Shown: positions 52,829 through 60,729 of the stretch, piece by piece
How positions within the stretch are numbered: the stretch's first letter is position 1
Layout: each line of letters begins with the position of its first letter
NCBI GenBank assembly: GCA_951812745.1
Contig: OX638327.1
Span: 1,725,914 to 1,789,913 of the forward strand
Source of the DNA: an uncultured Nitrospirales bacterium
GTDB taxonomy: Bacteria > Nitrospirota > Nitrospiria > Nitrospirales > UBA8639
Length of the DNA: 64,000 nt
Direction of reading: 5' to 3'
The notes under the pieces: model-generated
What the model was told of the DNA's origin: nothing
Seen by the model: only the letters and a program-made list of their open reading frames with translations
Databases searched by the model: none
Position numbers and translations under genes: made by a program

Positions 52829-53497
52829 ATGATTGCTTGTCACGGTATCGGCAAATCCTACGGGCATTTTCAGGTGCTGCACGACGTGAACCTGACCGTC
52901 GCGGAGGGTGAATGTTTTGCCCTGTTGGGGCCCAACGGCGCAGGCAAAACCACGTTGTTGAAAATCCTGGCCACGCTGGAACGACCCAGTACGGGGCACT
53001 ATGAAATACTCGGCATGCACGGGCTCAAGGACAAAGACGCGATTCGGGCCAACCTCATGTTTTTGGCCCACGGCACGCATTTGTATGATGAATTGAATGC
53101 CAAGGAGAATTTGGCGTTTGCCCTCGCGCTACGGGGACAACACCCCACGGACCTGGAGGTGAAGCAGGCGCTAGACCGCGTAGCCATCGGCGCCTTTACT
53201 GACATGAAGGTGCGGTACTACTCCGCGGGCATGAAGAAACGCTTGGCGCTGGCCAAAGCCATGTTGGCGAAACCCAAGATCCTCTTGTTGGACGAGCCCT
53301 TTACCGCGCTGGATACGGCCGGGACCGACATCCTGCGAGAGTACGTTCGGGAACGGCTCTCGGAAAACGGCACCGTGCTCCTGTCCACGCACGATTACGA
53401 CAAAACGCGTCCCATTGCCGGCCGGGCCGGCATCCTGCGGCACGGGGCGTTAGAGGAAATCGCCGTCGAGGCGCTGATGTCCGATGACCTCGTTTAA
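52829..53497 (+). CDS. ccmA: Heme exporter ATP-binding protein CcmA
   Basis: A 222-residue ABC ATPase with Walker A GPNGAGKTT, signature YSAGMKKRLALAKAM, Walker B ILLLDEPFTALD and H-loop STHD. Length and order (ccmA-ccmB-ccmC) identify it as the ATPase that releases holo-CcmE during cytochrome c maturation. It overlaps ccmB by 14 bases. Confidence 0.95.
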   Translation: MIACHGIGKSYGHFQVLHDVNLTVAEGECFALLGPNGAGKTTLLKILATLERPSTGHYEILGMHGLKDKDAIRANLMFLAHGTHLYDELNAKENLAFALALRGQHPTDLEVKQALDRVAIGAFTDMKVRYYSAGMKKRLALAKAMLAKPKILLLDEPFTALDTAGTDILREYVRERLSENGTVLLSTHDYDKTRPIAGRAGILRHGALEEIAVEALMSDDLV

Positions 53498-54161
53498 CGT
53501 CATCCGCTGGATCGTGTGGAAGGATTTCGTCACCGAGCTGCGAAGCCGTGAGACGATCTCCTCCATGGTGTTTTTTGCGCTCATCGTCATCCTGATTTTC
53601 AGCTTCAGCTTTTCCATGGACCAGCAAGCCGCGCGCGAAGTCATTGCGGGGATTATGTGGGTCGCCTTTGCCTTTACCGGGATTATCGGGTTGGGCAAGT
53701 CGTTTTCCTCCGAGCTGCAGAATGATTGCCTGGAGGCCTTACAGATGGTGCCGGAGGCCAAGGGGGCGATCTACCTCGGAAAGGTCGCGGCGAATTTCGC
53801 GTTCATGTTCCTGGTGGAAATCCTTTTATTTCCGATGTTTGTGATCCTGTTCAATTTGGAGGTCGTTGAAGGGATTTCGATCCTTCTGTTAATATTTTTC
53901 TTGGCAACTCTGGGACTGTCCGCCATAGGGACGCTGTTTTCGGCTCTGACGGTACAAATTCGGGCACGTGAAGTCATGCTCCCGATCCTCCTCCTTCCCT
54001 TGGTAGTCCCCGTCATGATCGCTGCGGTCGAAGCCACAAAGGGCGCTCTCAACGGGGACCCGCTGGCCATGTACGAACAGTGGCTGAAACTCCTGGCCGT
54101 GTACGACGTGGTCTTTACGGTCGTGTCGTTTTGGATGTTTGAATTTGTGATGGATTCATAA
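53484..54161 (+). CDS. ccmB: Heme exporter membrane protein CcmB
   Basis: The 225-residue protein has six membrane helices and the CcmB opening WKDFVTELRSRETISSMVFFALIVILIFSFSF, with GIMWVAFAFTGIIGLGKSF and EVMLPILLLPLVVPVMIAAVEAT. It forms the ABC channel with CcmA. The 14-base overlap with ccmA implies translational coupling. Confidence 0.95.
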   Translation: MTSFNVIRWIVWKDFVTELRSRETISSMVFFALIVILIFSFSFSMDQQAAREVIAGIMWVAFAFTGIIGLGKSFSSELQNDCLEALQMVPEAKGAIYLGKVAANFAFMFLVEILLFPMFVILFNLEVVEGISILLLIFFLATLGLSAIGTLFSALTVQIRAREVMLPILLLPLVVPVMIAAVEATKGALNGDPLAMYEQWLKLLAVYDVVFTVVSFWMFEFVMDS

Positions 54162-54167
54162 GTCACG

Positions 54168-54896
54168 ATGACGATTCATCGGGTTATCCGAAAAGTTCAA
54201 CGGTTTCAAGGCTGGTTCGGGAGTGGAGCCGCCCTGTGCCTCGGGGCCGGGCTCTACCTCGGGCTCATCGGGTCCCCTGCGGATTATTACCAGGGCGAAG
54301 TGGTGCGGATCATGTACATTCACGTGCCTCTCGCCCATACGTCCCTGATCGGGTATACCGTGTTGGCGCTGGGTAGCCTCTGGTACTTGTGGAAACGGGA
54401 CCCGATCGTGGACAACATGTGTCAGGCCGTGGCCGCCCTCAGCGCCGTCTTTACCGCGCTTGCCCTGGGGACCGGGATGATTTGGGGCAAACCCACGTGG
54501 GACACCTGGTGGACGTGGGACGCCCGCCTGACCTCCTTTACGGTGTTGTTATTGATTTTGGTCGGCTATCTCATGCTGCGGACCTTTGTGGATGATCCCG
54601 AGAAGGAGGCTCGCTATGGCGCCATCCTGGCCATTGTCGGGTTCGTCGATCTGCCGATCATTCATTTTTCAGTGGAATGGTGGCGAACCCTGCACCAACC
54701 GCAATCCATTTCCATGCGCGGGGTGAGCATTTCTTCGGGCCTCCTGGTGCCCCTGGTGTTCATGAGCATTGGCATGTCCTTGCTGTTCTCGTATATGTTG
54801 ATGGTCCGCACGCAGTTACTCTATCTCGATCGCTTGCTGCACGCGAAAAAAGGACGCCTCTTGAGCCAATTTCACCTGTCGAAATCCGATTCATGA
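54168..54896 (+). CDS. ccmC: Heme-handling membrane protein CcmC
   Basis: The 242-residue protein has six helices and the tryptophan-rich heme-binding motif (WGKPTWDTWWTWDARLTSFTVLLLILVGYL), flanked by the conserved histidines in MYIHVPLAHTSLIGYT and in the PIIHFSVEWWRTLHQPQSI loop. It loads heme onto CcmE. Its stop overlaps the next start by four bases. Confidence 0.95.
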   Translation: MTIHRVIRKVQRFQGWFGSGAALCLGAGLYLGLIGSPADYYQGEVVRIMYIHVPLAHTSLIGYTVLALGSLWYLWKRDPIVDNMCQAVAALSAVFTALALGTGMIWGKPTWDTWWTWDARLTSFTVLLLILVGYLMLRTFVDDPEKEARYGAILAIVGFVDLPIIHFSVEWWRTLHQPQSISMRGVSISSGLLVPLVFMSIGMSLLFSYMLMVRTQLLYLDRLLHAKKGRLLSQFHLSKSDS

Positions 54897-55375
54897 CGAA
54901 CTTCTATCTCCGATGGGGAGGCGTGCTCATTGTCGCGATCGTGTTCATCGTGCTCACCTATAACCACTATCGTGACAACTTGGCCAGTCTTGTCCCCCAA
55001 CAGGTCAAACAGGAGGCGCCCACCGGCGACGTCCGGGTCCTGGGCATGGTGCAAGGCGGAACGCTCGAGACCCGTGAAGCCGGAGAAGCCACGTTCACCC
55101 TGCTTGGGAAAAACGCCACGCTTCCCGTTCACTATCAAGGCCCGCCCCCGGATAATCTTCGGGAATTGAAAATTCTGATCCTGATCGGGACGTGGAACGC
55201 GGCCACGCAAGTTTTCGAGGCCCGCGACATCGGAATCGTCCCGAACTATGGATTTATTGCCGGCGCCTATCTTCTGGGCCTCTTGCCGTTGGCGCTGTTT
55301 CTGTTTGCCATGGCTCGGCGAGTCAACTTCTTGTATGAAGAAATCAAAGCCTCCAAACTGTATGAGGAAGATTGA
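54893..55375 (+). CDS. CcmE-like OB-fold protein with CcmD-like tail
   Basis: The 160-residue protein has an N-terminal helix, a periplasmic OB-fold similar to CcmE (GDVRVLGMVQGGTLETREAGEATFTLLGKNATLPVHYQGPPPD) and a C-terminal helix with a charged end (GAYLLGLLPLALFLFAMARRVNFLYEEIKASKLYEED) recalling CcmD. The histidine that binds heme covalently in CcmE is absent; the true CcmE is at 57183. No separate ccmD exists in the operon, so this protein may do its job. It overlaps ccmC by four bases. Confidence 0.7.
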   Translation: MTNFYLRWGGVLIVAIVFIVLTYNHYRDNLASLVPQQVKQEAPTGDVRVLGMVQGGTLETREAGEATFTLLGKNATLPVHYQGPPPDNLRELKILILIGTWNAATQVFEARDIGIVPNYGFIAGAYLLGLLPLALFLFAMARRVNFLYEEIKASKLYEED

Positions 55376-55381
55376 GTGACG

Positions 55382-55412
55382 CACCCTCACCCCAGCCCTC
55401 TCCCGTTGTACG
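55382..55412. repeat. Left half of a CCCTCACC palindrome split by IS481
   Basis: CCCTCACCCCAGCCCTCTCCC is one arm of the palindromic repeat. The other arm (GGGAGAGG) resumes after the IS at 56695-56704. Confidence 0.7.
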
Positions 55413-56681
55413 GACCGGAGAGATAGGTAACAGGTGTTCGGGGACATGGGTAACACATTGTGCCTTAGTGAGCGGGGTGGTGTAAATCGAGATCCGCTAC
55501 ATGTTGATGACAAAAATACACCCGCCAGAGCCCATCGTGGGGCGTCGGGCGGAGCGCGACGGGGTAGCCCCGGAACGCTTTGCAGACGCGAAAGAGCCGT
55601 CCACGATACGAGACTTCGCCTTGGGCCTGGACCTTGCGCACGATATCGGTGGCGCCATACTCAATGGGCGGCAGGCTTTCGGGGAACCCGCGGGGACTCG
55701 GCTGATAGCGCGACGCGGGGACGGCCATCGCCAAGGCTTCATGGGGGCGGTCCAAGTTATAGAGGGCGCGCCAGCGGTCAAAGTGCTGTTGGCAGTGCGC
55801 CAGATCGAGAAAGAGGCGCTGGTGGAGCAGCTCCGCTTTGAGGGTGCGATGAAAGCGTTCGTCTTTGCCCAACGTCTGGGGATGCGCGGGTCGGGCATGG
55901 CTGATCGCAATGCCGAGGCGGATGCACCAGACGGTCAGGGGCGTGAAGGGGCGGCCGGCCCGATCGCCCCAGGGGGCGCCGTTATCCATCAGCAGGCGGG
56001 CGGGCAAGCCATACCGCCGGAAGGTGGCGGTCAAGTGCGCCTGGACCGTGGCCGTTTGTTCATTGGCACAGGCTTGCAGACACAGGGCAAACCGGGAACA
56101 GTCATCCAAGATGGTCAGGGGGTGACAGCGGCCCGGCCCCACGGCGAAATGGCCTTTGAAATCCATTTGCCACAAGGCATTGGGCGTGGTGTGTTCGAAG
56201 CGCTGCCAAGCCTTGGGGGCGGCGGCGGGTGCGAGGCACCCGTGCCGGCGCAGAATGGCGGTAATGGTGCTCGGTGCCGGGACCGCGGGATAGCCCAACG
56301 CCTGCAAGCGGGCGTGCAGCTTCCGGCCGCCCCACGCCGGCTGGGCTGCGCGCAGTTGGAGAATCGCCTGCTCGAGCGCTTCCGGCGTACGCTGGGGCAT
56401 CTGGTGGGGGCGCCGGGAGCGGGCCTGCAACCCCGGCGCGCCCTCGACCGCATACCGGGCCAGCCATTTATACCCGGTCTTGGGGCTGATGGCGAACGCG
56501 CGACACAGGGCGCGGACGTTGCGGGCGGGCTGCGTGGCTAACACGATGAACTCTTTGCGTTGCGACATAGTGGACACCTCTTTCCATGGCATGGTCGGTC
56601 TCCCTTTCGATTTGGGGGTGAACCATGCACTCTACAGGTGTTACCTATGTCTCCGAACAGGTGTTACCCATGTCCCCGGTC
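55413..56681 (-). mobile_element. IS481-family insertion sequence
   Basis: The element is about 1.27 kb and carries one transposase gene. Its ends are imperfect inverted repeats beginning GACCGG (55413 on the plus strand, 56681 on the minus strand) and containing two copies each of a GACAT(A/G)GGTAACA-type word. It is inserted in the loop of a dispersed palindrome between the ccmE-like gene and ccmE. No clean target duplication is evident. Confidence 0.85.
55465..56568 (-). CDS. IS481 family transposase
   Basis: From ATG 56568 (GAGGTG seven bases upstream) the 367-residue protein has an N-terminal HTH (RNVRALCRAFAISPKTGYKWLARY), a linker and a DDE integrase core: Asp in WQMDFKG, Asp in LLMDNGAPWG and Glu in KDERFHRT. 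A C-terminal beta region follows. All catalytic residues are present and the frame is intact, so the element may be active. Confidence 0.95.
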   Translation of the reverse strand: MSQRKEFIVLATQPARNVRALCRAFAISPKTGYKWLARYAVEGAPGLQARSRRPHQMPQRTPEALEQAILQLRAAQPAWGGRKLHARLQALGYPAVPAPSTITAILRRHGCLAPAAAPKAWQRFEHTTPNALWQMDFKGHFAVGPGRCHPLTILDDCSRFALCLQACANEQTATVQAHLTATFRRYGLPARLLMDNGAPWGDRAGRPFTPLTVWCIRLGIAISHARPAHPQTLGKDERFHRTLKAELLHQRLFLDLAHCQQHFDRWRALYNLDRPHEALAMAVPASRYQPSPRGFPESLPPIEYGATDIVRKVQAQGEVSYRGRLFRVCKAFRGYPVALRPTPHDGLWRVYFCHQHVADLDLHHPAH

Positions 56682-56741
56682 TATACACCCGTCAAGGGAG
56701 AGGGGATTTGAAGAAAAGAGAGGGGAAGTGGAGGAGAATTT

Positions 56742-56778
56742 CCTCTCCCTTGATGGGAGAGGATTAAGGTGAGGGTGA
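56742..56778 (+). repeat. Left inverted repeat of the DUF559 cassette
   Basis: A hairpin CCTCTCCC-ttgat-GGGAGAGG (56742-56762) is followed by ATTAAGGTGAGGGTGA, which contains the ribosome-binding site of the gene. It is inverted relative to 57126-57162. Confidence 0.85.
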
Positions 56779-57173
56779 TGAACAATCCGGCAAAGGCCCA
56801 AGAGCTTCGGCAACATTCAACCGATGCCGAACAGGCACTGTGGAAACGACTTCGAAACCGTCAACTGGCAGGTTACAAATTTCGCCGACAAGTGCCTATC
56901 GGCAAGTATATCGTCGACTTTGTCTGCTTCGAACCAAAAGTGGTCATTGAGGTGGATGGCGGCCACCACCAAGAACAAGCCCGGTACGACACCGCCCGGA
57001 CCACCTGGCTGGAGTCGCAAGGTTTCCAGGTGTTACGGTTTTGGAATCACGAAGTCCTGACCGACGCAGAGGCTGTACAAGAGGCGCTGCTTGGGGCCTT
57101 GCAGGAGGATTCACTTTCTCCTCAATCACCCTCACCCCAACCCTCTCCCGTCAAGGGAGAGGGAGGAAGATGA
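56778..57173 (+). CDS. DUF559 (Vsr-like) endonuclease domain protein
   Basis: ATG 56778 gives a protein opening NNPAKAQELRQHSTDAEQALWKRLRNRQLAGYKFRRQVPIGKYIVDFVCFEPKVVIEVDGGHH, the DUF559 signature. It has the PD-(D/E)XK-like residues in DFVCFEPKVVIEVDG and RFWNHEV. The family resembles Vsr mismatch nucleases; biochemical roles are poorly known. Its C-terminal tail (SPSPQPSPVKGEGGR) is translated from the right-hand palindrome, and its ribosome-binding site lies in the left-hand one. Confidence 0.9.
   Translation: MNNPAKAQELRQHSTDAEQALWKRLRNRQLAGYKFRRQVPIGKYIVDFVCFEPKVVIEVDGGHHQEQARYDTARTTWLESQGFQVLRFWNHEVLTDAEAVQEALLGALQEDSLSPQSPSPQPSPVKGEGGR
57126..57162 (-). repeat. Right inverted repeat of the DUF559 cassette
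   Basis: TCACCCTCACCCC is followed by the hairpin CCCTCTCCC-gtcaa-GGGAGAGGG. It mirrors 56742-56778 and provides the last codons of the gene. Confidence 0.85.
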
Positions 57174-57182
57174 AAAAAGGAA

Positions 57183-57638
57183 ATGAGGCCTGGAAGAAAA
57201 AAAGTCGGAATGATGGTCAGCATCCTCTTGGTGGGCGGAGCCTTGGCCTACCTCGCCCTGGGGAACTTCGGAGAAAACGTGGTATACTTTTTTACCCCCT
57301 CTGAAGTGACAGCCTTTTCCCCCGACTACTATCAAAAGAAGGTGCGCGTGGGGGGCATGGTCGTCGAAGGGAGCATGCAAACGTATCCCGATCGACTGGG
57401 GTTGACCTTTCAGTTGACCGATGGGGAAGCGACGATTCCCGTGACCTTCGAAGGCATCCCACCGGATCTGTTCAAGGAAGGCCAGGGCGCCGTGGTCGAA
57501 GGGTATTGGACCGGCGAACATCGATTCGAATCCAACCTGATCATGGCCAAACATTCCGAAGACTACATGCCCATTGAATTGAAACGCGCGGGCGTGGAAC
57601 TGCCCCGCAAGGATTTCATGAAATCGTTGGTGGAATAA
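57183..57638 (+). CDS. ccmE: Heme chaperone CcmE
   Basis: The 151-residue protein has an N-terminal anchor (VGMMVSILLVGGALAYLALG), an OB-fold (YYQKKVRVGGMVVEGSMQ...FQLTDGEATIPVTFEGIPPDLFKEGQGAVVEGYW) and the heme-binding motif AKHSEDYMP, whose His carries heme covalently. Start 57183 has little room for a ribosome-binding site; ATG 57210 is an alternative. It is separated from ccmC by the IS481 and DUF559 insertions, so its promoter may now lie in or after these. Confidence 0.94.
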   Translation: MRPGRKKVGMMVSILLVGGALAYLALGNFGENVVYFFTPSEVTAFSPDYYQKKVRVGGMVVEGSMQTYPDRLGLTFQLTDGEATIPVTFEGIPPDLFKEGQGAVVEGYWTGEHRFESNLIMAKHSEDYMPIELKRAGVELPRKDFMKSLVE

Positions 57639-57664
57639 ACCGCCGCACCCCGTTAACGCATCCC

Positions 57665-59614
57665 ATGATCATTGAAATCGGACATTTTTCCACTGTTATC
57701 GCCTTAGTGCTTGCGGTGTTCGGTATCGTGTCGTCCGGTCTGGCGCTCCGGACGCGCGATGCGGACTGGGTCCGCGCCGGGCGCATGGCCCTGACGCTCA
57801 TTTTTGTGCTCCTGTCCGTAGGCATGGCCGCGTTGATCTATTCGTTCCTGGCTCGCGACTTTTCCGTCCATTACGTCGCCACCAATTCGAATTCGCAACT
57901 CCCCTTGTTTTACACCATCGCCGCGGTCTGGGGCGGCCACGAAGGCTCTTTGCTGTTGTGGGTGTTCATTCTGTCCACGTTCAGCACGATTGCCGTGTGG
58001 CTTCATTGGCGAACCCAGCCGGCCATCATGCCGTACCTCATCGGCATGGAATGCCTGGTCATCCTGGGGTTCCTTCTCCTGATTCTCTTTCTTTCGAGCC
58101 CCTTCGACCGGCTGATCCCCGCCCCGCCGGACGGCAAGGACTTGAACCCGTTGCTCCAGGACCCGGCCATGGTCATGCACCCGCCGATGCTGTACATGGG
58201 CTACGTGGGGTTTTCGATTCCTTTTTCCTTTGCCATGGCGGCGTTGCTCTCCGGCCGGCTGGGCGAGGAATGGATCAAGGTCACCCAACGGTGGACGATC
58301 TTTGCGTGGGTCTGCCTGACCACGGGAATACTCCTGGGCGGCTACTGGGCCTATTATGAATTGGGCTGGGGCGGCTACTGGGGGTGGGACCCGGTGGAAA
58401 ACGCCTCGTTTATGCCGTGGCTGGTCGGGACCGCGTTCCTGCATTCCGTGATGGTTCAGGAGAAGCGGAAGATGTTCAAGGTCTGGAACCTGTTCCTCAT
58501 TATCGTCACGTTCTCGCTTTCGCTGATCGGCACGTTTCTGGTGCGCAGCGGGGTGCTCACGTCGGTCCATACGTTCGCCACCGATCCTGAACGGGGACTC
58601 TACATCCTGATTTTTGTGACTTTGATCATCGGCATCGCCTTTGGTGCCCTGATGCTGAGAGCCAACAAATTGAAGAGTCAGATCGAAATGGATTCCATGG
58701 TTTCACGGGAGTCGGTGTTTCTCTTCAATAACTTGTTCTTCCTGGTGGCGGCGGCCACCGTCTTTCTCGGCACCCTGTATCCGCTCATGATCGAAACCTG
58801 GCAGGGCGCGAAGGTTACCGTGGGCCCCCCGTATTACAATGCGGTGTTCATGCCGATCGCGCTCGGACTCCTGTTTTTGATGGGTGTCGGCCCCTATATT
58901 CCGTGGCGCAAGGCGTCCCGCGCCAGTCTCAAGAAAAACTTTCTGATCCCCGTGGGCGTGGGTGTCGTCTCCACCGTCGTGTTGTTCGCCCTGGGCATCC
59001 GCAGTCTCTTTGCCTTGACCGGTGCGTTCGTCGTGGGATTTTCGGGCGCGGCCATCTTTATCGACGTCGGCAAAATTTCCTCGCTGTACGCCCGCAGAGA
59101 GTCCATCAACCTGCTGAAGGGTTTTCTCTCGGCGTTTACCGCCAACCAACGTCGCTACTCGGGCCTTGTGACCCACGTCGGGGTGCTGATCCTGGTCATC
59201 GGCATTATTGCGTCGACCGTGTATCAAACCGAAAAAGTGGTGTCGTTACGCGTCGGGGATGAGTTCGTCATCGACGACTATCGGGTGAAGCTCGAACGGA
59301 TTCACGACGTACGGGGGAAAAACTGGAGCGCGCAGGAAGGCGTGTTTGAAGTGTATGAAGGCGACGTCCTGCTGACCAAATTACGCCCTCAAAAACGCGT
59401 GTACGATGCTTCGCAGACCCCGACGACCGAATCCGCCATTTTCGCGAAAAACATGGGGCATATTTTTCTCACTATGCCGGACGTGTCGGCGGACGGCGTG
59501 GCGGTCGCCCGTGGCGTGATCAATCCCCTGATTCTGTGGGTGTGGGGCGGCGGCGGTATCATGGGACTCGGGGTCCTGCTCAACATTTTCCGGCCACGAA
59601 AACGGGATGAATAG
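57665..59614 (+). CDS. ccmF: Cytochrome c heme lyase CcmF
   Basis: The 649-residue protein has about 15 membrane helices and the CcmF heme-handling motif WGGYWGWDPVENASFMPWLVGTAFLHSVMVQ. Conserved histidines lie in GGHEGSLLLWV and MHPPMLYMGYVG. A large periplasmic domain lies near the C-terminus. It joins heme to apocytochrome c together with CcmH/I. The ATG is 27 bases after ccmE. Confidence 0.97.
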   Translation: MIIEIGHFSTVIALVLAVFGIVSSGLALRTRDADWVRAGRMALTLIFVLLSVGMAALIYSFLARDFSVHYVATNSNSQLPLFYTIAAVWGGHEGSLLLWVFILSTFSTIAVWLHWRTQPAIMPYLIGMECLVILGFLLLILFLSSPFDRLIPAPPDGKDLNPLLQDPAMVMHPPMLYMGYVGFSIPFSFAMAALLSGRLGEEWIKVTQRWTIFAWVCLTTGILLGGYWAYYELGWGGYWGWDPVENASFMPWLVGTAFLHSVMVQEKRKMFKVWNLFLIIVTFSLSLIGTFLVRSGVLTSVHTFATDPERGLYILIFVTLIIGIAFGALMLRANKLKSQIEMDSMVSRESVFLFNNLFFLVAAATVFLGTLYPLMIETWQGAKVTVGPPYYNAVFMPIALGLLFLMGVGPYIPWRKASRASLKKNFLIPVGVGVVSTVVLFALGIRSLFALTGAFVVGFSGAAIFIDVGKISSLYARRESINLLKGFLSAFTANQRRYSGLVTHVGVLILVIGIIASTVYQTEKVVSLRVGDEFVIDDYRVKLERIHDVRGKNWSAQEGVFEVYEGDVLLTKLRPQKRVYDASQTPTTESAIFAKNMGHIFLTMPDVSADGVAVARGVINPLILWVWGGGGIMGLGVLLNIFRPRKRDE

Positions 59615-59638
59615 GGGAAGCCGCGGTTTGATTTTCTC

Positions 59639-60217
59639 ATGACTCGTACCACGCAGATCACCATTCTCGTCGTGCTCTTCGCCCTGCTCGCGTTGTTTTA
59701 TCAAGGACTGTGGGGCGATCCACGGCATATCCCGCCGGTCCTGGTGGATACCCGCGCCCCCGTGTTCGAGGGCCCCGACGTGGAATCCGGCGACCCGTTG
59801 TCCTCCGAACAGTACAAAGGCAAGGTCATCCTCGTAAACTTCTGGGCCTCCTGGTGTCAGGAATGCAAGGTCGAGCACGAGAACCTGCTGAGACTGTACG
59901 ACGAGTTTAAAGATCACCCCGAATTCGTGATGGTGGGGATCAACTACCAGGACGAGATTCCCAAGGCTCGCGCGTATTTACAACGCTACGGGTCAAGTTT
60001 CCCGCACATGCAAGACGTCAAAGGTGCGTTAGCCATCGATTTCGGCGTCTACGGCGTGCCGGAAACGTTCGTCATCGACAAGCAGGGCATTATCCGCCAC
60101 AAATGGATCGGCCCGATCGTGGACGGGGTGTATGCCAATCTGACGCAAAACGTGCTGACCCCATTATTGTCCGATCCAACCCCCGCCCTTCGACAAGGCT
60201 CAGGGCAGGCAACCTGA
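59639..60217 (+). CDS. ccmG: Thioredoxin-like CcmG (DsbE) with repeat-coded tail
   Basis: The 192-residue protein has an N-terminal membrane anchor and a thioredoxin domain with active site WASWCQECKVEHENL and the cis-Pro loop GVPETFVIDKQG. It keeps apocytochrome cysteines reduced. The last ten or so residues (PALRQGSGQAT) are translated from a dispersed CTTCGACAAGGCTCAGG repeat, so the original stop has been replaced. ccmH begins immediately after the stop. Confidence 0.95.
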   Translation: MTRTTQITILVVLFALLALFYQGLWGDPRHIPPVLVDTRAPVFEGPDVESGDPLSSEQYKGKVILVNFWASWCQECKVEHENLLRLYDEFKDHPEFVMVGINYQDEIPKARAYLQRYGSSFPHMQDVKGALAIDFGVYGVPETFVIDKQGIIRHKWIGPIVDGVYANLTQNVLTPLLSDPTPALRQGSGQAT

Positions 60218-60682
60218 ATGTTTCGTCTTCTCCCTATTCCGATCCTTCTGTGTTTCGTCTTTCCGATTGCGGGCACGGCCAAAGTCGTGGATGAAACGGG
60301 AATCGATCAACAGGTGCGCGAAATTGCCAAGACGCTTCGATGCACCGTGTGCCAGACGGAAAATATTTGGGAATCGGGGGCGCCCCTGGCCCATCAGATG
60401 CGGGACGCCATTCGAGAACGCGTGATGCAAGGCCAATCCGCCGAGGAAATCCGGGCGTACTTTCACAGCCGCTACGGCAGTTACATCATGATGGAACCAC
60501 CGAAACAGGGAATCAACTGGCTGATCTGGCTGGCGCCGTTTCTGTTGCTGTTCGGCGGTGGAGCCCTGCTCTGGAGAGAAATCAAAGGATGGGTGATGAA
60601 GACCCCCGCACCTCAGCCCCCTCCCACACTCGATGAAACCTCCCGGCGCCGAATAGAGCGGGAATTGCACGAAAATCAATGA
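60218..60682 (+). CDS. ccmH: Cytochrome c maturation protein CcmH
   Basis: The 154-residue protein has a signal peptide, the three-helix CcmH domain with the redox motif LRCTVCQ, the conserved segment SAEEIRAYFHSRYGSYIMMEPPKQGIN, and a C-terminal membrane helix (WLIWLAPFLLLFGGGALLWREI). It presents apocytochrome to CcmF. The ATG abuts the ccmG stop. Confidence 0.95.
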   Translation: MFRLLPIPILLCFVFPIAGTAKVVDETGIDQQVREIAKTLRCTVCQTENIWESGAPLAHQMRDAIRERVMQGQSAEEIRAYFHSRYGSYIMMEPPKQGINWLIWLAPFLLLFGGGALLWREIKGWVMKTPAPQPPPTLDETSRRRIERELHENQ

Positions 60683-60729
60683 TCTCCCGTTAGCCGTTCC
60701 ACACGCCACACTGCTCCTGGAAACACTTC

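Noticed and set aside
55413-56681. Target-site duplication around IS481
   Set aside because: Flanking bases (TTGTACG on the left, TATACAC on the right) share only TAC with uncertain register, so no duplication is claimed.
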